This document shows, piece after piece, positions 13,006-14,862 of a DNA stretch of 14,862 nt; positions within the stretch are counted from its first letter, which is position 1, and the number at the start of each line of letters is the position of its first letter. The notes below the pieces were generated by a model. The model saw nothing but the letters and a program-made list of their open reading frames with translations. It did no database searches and had not been told where the DNA came from. The stretch comes from DATEHG01 sp035279705 (GTDB lineage Bacteria > Gemmatimonadota > Gemmatimonadetes > Gemmatimonadales > GWC2-71-9), in NCBI GenBank assembly GCA_035279705.1, contig DATEHG010000212.1, forward strand, positions 1 through 14,862, written 5' to 3'. The translations under genes were made by a program, and so were the position numbers.

Positions 13006-14295
13006 ATGATCCGAACACAGTTGCTATCCCTCGCGATGGCAGTGACGGTCGCAGGCGGCATCCTCGCATGCAACCCGGACCAAAACAGGGGGCGTGTGGC
13101 CGCCGGCAATGATGTCAGACCATTCCCGGGCAAGCCCACCTGTCCGGATCATTCCGGAGCGCTGGTCTGGGTCCATAGCGACTCGGGGACCATCACCTCG
13201 ATTCCACTGGCCGGTCCGACGACGCTGATCCCGGAATTCAACGACTGCCAGCGGCTTATCGACACTAAGCACAGCTACGGAACGCTGGCGGCCATCTGGG
13301 CACCCACGGCCTACCTGGGACACCTGCTGGATTCGTTGCAGCGCGGCCGGGCCGTGGCGGCGGCGGCCATTCATGCCTGGGATGGCGACTACGCCGGGCT
13401 GGGTATCCACCAGAAGTGGAACTGCCTGTACCTGCTCGGCAATCCCGACGGGACCTCGCTGCACGCCGAAATGGGCACCATCGGCGATCCCGCCGACTGC
13501 GTCGGCACGCTCGATCCCGCGCAACTGGGCGCCACCACTCCATTGTTCGTGGACCGCGAGCAGATCGCGGGGATGTCGGAAGGAGACTACCCCGATGTCG
13601 GTCGGTGGGATCGAGACCAGGACAAGGGGGCGCCCACCGACTACATCGGCCTCAAGTGCGGTGCCGGCTGGTGCGAGTTCCACGAGAAAAAGAACACCTC
13701 GTTCGCCAGCTCAGCGCATTACACGCTCCCCTCCGCGACGGCCACCGGCCGGCGGAAAGTCTTCGAGGTCAAGGGCTGGTACGACGAGCAGTATCTCGAC
13801 CTGGGCAGCTCTCCCACCAAGACGCCCACCAACTCTGTCGGGACGATCGTTCCCGATCCGGAACTCGGCAACCTGCGCGTGGCGGACTTCGAGGGCAGGT
13901 GGACTCCGGTCGGCGTCGTTTCCATGACCATCGCCGTGACGAAGTATCAGGCGACCTACGGCCTCCAGCCTGGGAAGATGCCGCACGGGGACAACGGTGA
14001 TCGATTGACCGCGGTGTCGCTCTGCTGGGCCGGGCACAACGACGCGGCGAACTGTCCCGATCTCCCCGCGGCCCTTCCGGCCAGCTGCAAGTGGGATCCC
14101 ACCGCCGATATCGGCAACAAGTGGTACGCCCGAAGTCAGGGCTCGAGCGGCTCGCCAGTCTTCAAGTGCGTGATCCGGCACGACCATTCCAGCCTGGGCT
14201 TCCCCATTCCGGGGACGGCACGCTGGAACTGGCAGGAGGACGACGCCACGCAGTGGTACCGCTGCGACCAGGGGTGCTGTTCGATTAAACCGTAA
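13006..14295 (+). CDS. Cysteine-containing lipoprotein, function unknown
   Basis: This 429-residue protein starts at an ATG with GGGAGGA at 12995-13001. The signal peptide IRTQLLSLAMAVTVAGGILAC has a lipobox-like ILAC with Cys22, so it is probably a lipoprotein. The mature part has about a dozen Cys and many Trp residues. Recurrent short motifs include WDGDYAGLGI followed by NCLYLLG, then DYPDVGRWDRDQ with YIGLKCGAGWCEF, and it ends CDQGCCSIKP. From memory this motif set (aromatic-rich phrase, then DYPxVxRWD, then YIGxKCGxxWCE) recurs in uncharacterised secreted proteins of Gemmatimonadota and Acidobacteriota. No catalytic motif stands out. It lies 36 bases after the kinase gene on the same strand, so the two may be co-transcribed and the lipoprotein could be a partner of the kinase's extracytoplasmic part. 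Confidence 0.83.
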   Translation: MIRTQLLSLAMAVTVAGGILACNPDQNRGRVAAGNDVRPFPGKPTCPDHSGALVWVHSDSGTITSIPLAGPTTLIPEFNDCQRLIDTKHSYGTLAAIWAPTAYLGHLLDSLQRGRAVAAAAIHAWDGDYAGLGIHQKWNCLYLLGNPDGTSLHAEMGTIGDPADCVGTLDPAQLGATTPLFVDREQIAGMSEGDYPDVGRWDRDQDKGAPTDYIGLKCGAGWCEFHEKKNTSFASSAHYTLPSATATGRRKVFEVKGWYDEQYLDLGSSPTKTPTNSVGTIVPDPELGNLRVADFEGRWTPVGVVSMTIAVTKYQATYGLQPGKMPHGDNGDRLTAVSLCWAGHNDAANCPDLPAALPASCKWDPTADIGNKWYARSQGSSGSPVFKCVIRHDHSSLGFPIPGTARWNWQEDDATQWYRCDQGCCSIKP

Positions 14296-14328
14296 GGGTG
14301 CGAGAAAGGAGAAGGGAAAAAGGAGAAA

Positions 14329-14367
14329 GGAGATAGGAACTCCGATTCACTCGGAGCTCCCATCTCC
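14329..14367. terminator. Bidirectional terminator-like hairpin between convergent genes
   Basis: Positions 14329-14345 pair with 14351-14367 over 17 bases around a 5-base loop (TTCAC). The two imperfect positions are A-C on the plus strand but G-U on the minus strand, so the fold is better in the amidohydrolase transcript. The flanks are heptads (AGAAAGG and AGATAGG types). The hairpin fills most of the 14296-14402 gap between the lipoprotein gene and the amidohydrolase gene. Confidence 0.65.
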
Positions 14368-14460
14368 TATCTCCTATCTGCTTTCTCCGCTTTTCTGCTT
14401 TTCTATTTCTCTCCGGCGGGGTCCCGGTTCCACCACCACGGCGCCGGCAGCTTGCGCTGC
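14358..14460. repeat. 103-bp direct repeat, copy 2
   Basis: Matches 9661-9763 at 102 of 103 positions. Here the coding part is in its native context, as the end of a complete-looking amidohydrolase frame, so this is probably the source copy. Confidence 0.95.
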
Positions 14461-14862
14461 CTCGGCCAGACCTCGTCCAGCGTCTCCCCTTCGTAGAGCC
14501 GGCCGTTCTTCATGACGTAATGAATCGTATTGGTGTTGTGGATGTCGTCCAGCGGATTCTTGTCCAGCACCAGCAGGTCAGCCAGCTTGCCGGGCTCGAT
14601 GGAGCCGAGGTCGTGATCGATGCCGATACCCTGGGCGCCGAAGATGGTGGCGACGCGGAGCACGTCGAACGGCTTCATCCCGCCGCTGGCCAGCGCCCAC
14701 AGTTCCCAGTGGTCGCCCAGGCCGTCGAGCTGGCCGTGGCCACCCAGGCCCACCTTACCGCCGGCTTCGACGATCTTCCTGGCGCCCTCGGCGATGCGGG
14801 GGAAGACGTACTGGTCATCCCGGAACCAGCCGGGGCGGCGGAGGGCGCGGTTGTCCACCTCT
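14403..14862 (-). CDS. Amidohydrolase family protein, C-terminal part
   Basis: About 152 residues are visible; the gene continues beyond the right edge. The sequence shows the amidohydrolase (PF01979) C-terminal pattern: GGHGQLDGLGDHWELWALA, ASGGMKPFDVLRVAT, IFGAQGIGIDHDLGSIEPGKLADLLVLD, NPLDDIHNTNTIHYVMKNGRLYEGETLDEVWP. Family members hydrolyse amide or ester bonds using a metal site in a TIM barrel; the SIEPGKLADLLVLD segment is the return to the composite beta sandwich. In Gemmatimonadota and relatives this group is often fused to an N-terminal TolB/WD40-like propeller, which may lie outside the window. The tail WWWNRDPAGEK is repeated before the kinase. A start cannot be assigned. The gene converges with the lipoprotein gene. 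Confidence 0.93.
   Translation of the reverse strand, partial: EVDNRALRRPGWFRDDQYVFPRIAEGARKIVEAGGKVGLGGHGQLDGLGDHWELWALASGGMKPFDVLRVATIFGAQGIGIDHDLGSIEPGKLADLLVLDKNPLDDIHNTNTIHYVMKNGRLYEGETLDEVWPRQRKLPAPWWWNRDPAGEK

Noticed and set aside
9661..14460. Composite transposon bounded by the 103-bp direct repeats
   Set aside because: The repeats contain coding tail and terminator rather than insertion-sequence ends, no transposase lies between them, and no target-site duplication is seen.

Overview
This is a GC-rich bacterial window that most resembles a member of the Gemmatimonadota. I infer this from family content rather than from a marker gene. The content includes a very long PknB-type kinase with a C-terminal helical repeat region, an amidohydrolase of the kind common in that phylum, PorT-like outer-membrane barrels, several lipoproteins, and polypurine short tandem repeats filling the gaps between genes. 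The signal peptides, lipoboxes and barrels indicate a diderm cell. No rRNA, tRNA, CRISPR array, transposase or phage gene is visible.

Layout. Positions 1-589: the C-terminal end of a membrane protein overlaps a small winged-helix regulator. Positions 731-2955: a divergent cis-prenyltransferase (UppS-like) is translationally coupled through ATGA to a DUF4173-type polytopic membrane protein. Positions 3148-4317: two small membrane proteins of unknown function. Positions 4403-7698, all on the minus strand: an outer-membrane barrel and a PorT-like barrel lie 4 bases apart, then a membrane-anchored coiled-coil protein, then a lipoprotein predicted to fold as a six-bladed NHL propeller. Positions 7918-9262, minus strand: two overlapping genes encode membrane proteins, one with TPR-like helices. 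Positions 9286-9597: a Cdd1-type helix-hairpin-helix protein. Positions 9826-12969: the large Ser/Thr kinase, followed 36 bases later by a cysteine-containing lipoprotein (13006-14295). Position 14403 to the end, minus strand: the C-terminal part of an amidohydrolase that continues beyond the window.

The most unusual content lies between the genes. Most gaps hold tandem arrays of 7-base units (octamers in two places), with a different unit sequence in each gap. In one gap, 25 consecutive heptads change through three unit families without losing the 7-base register. These arrays run into coding sequence: one supplies the stop codon and last residues of the regulator, one carries a barrel-gene stop codon, and one encodes the N-terminus of a signal peptide. 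Hairpins with a GGAACT/AGTTCC-type core sit at three gene ends.

A 103-bp block covering the last 17 codons of the amidohydrolase, its stop and its hairpin arm is duplicated (one mismatch) immediately upstream of the kinase. There it is a remnant of a lost paralogue. The kinase beside it has no ATG or GTG start, so that junction looks like a recombination scar. I do not see a complete new defence or metabolic system. The heptad arrays and the duplicated gene tail are the features most worth following up.
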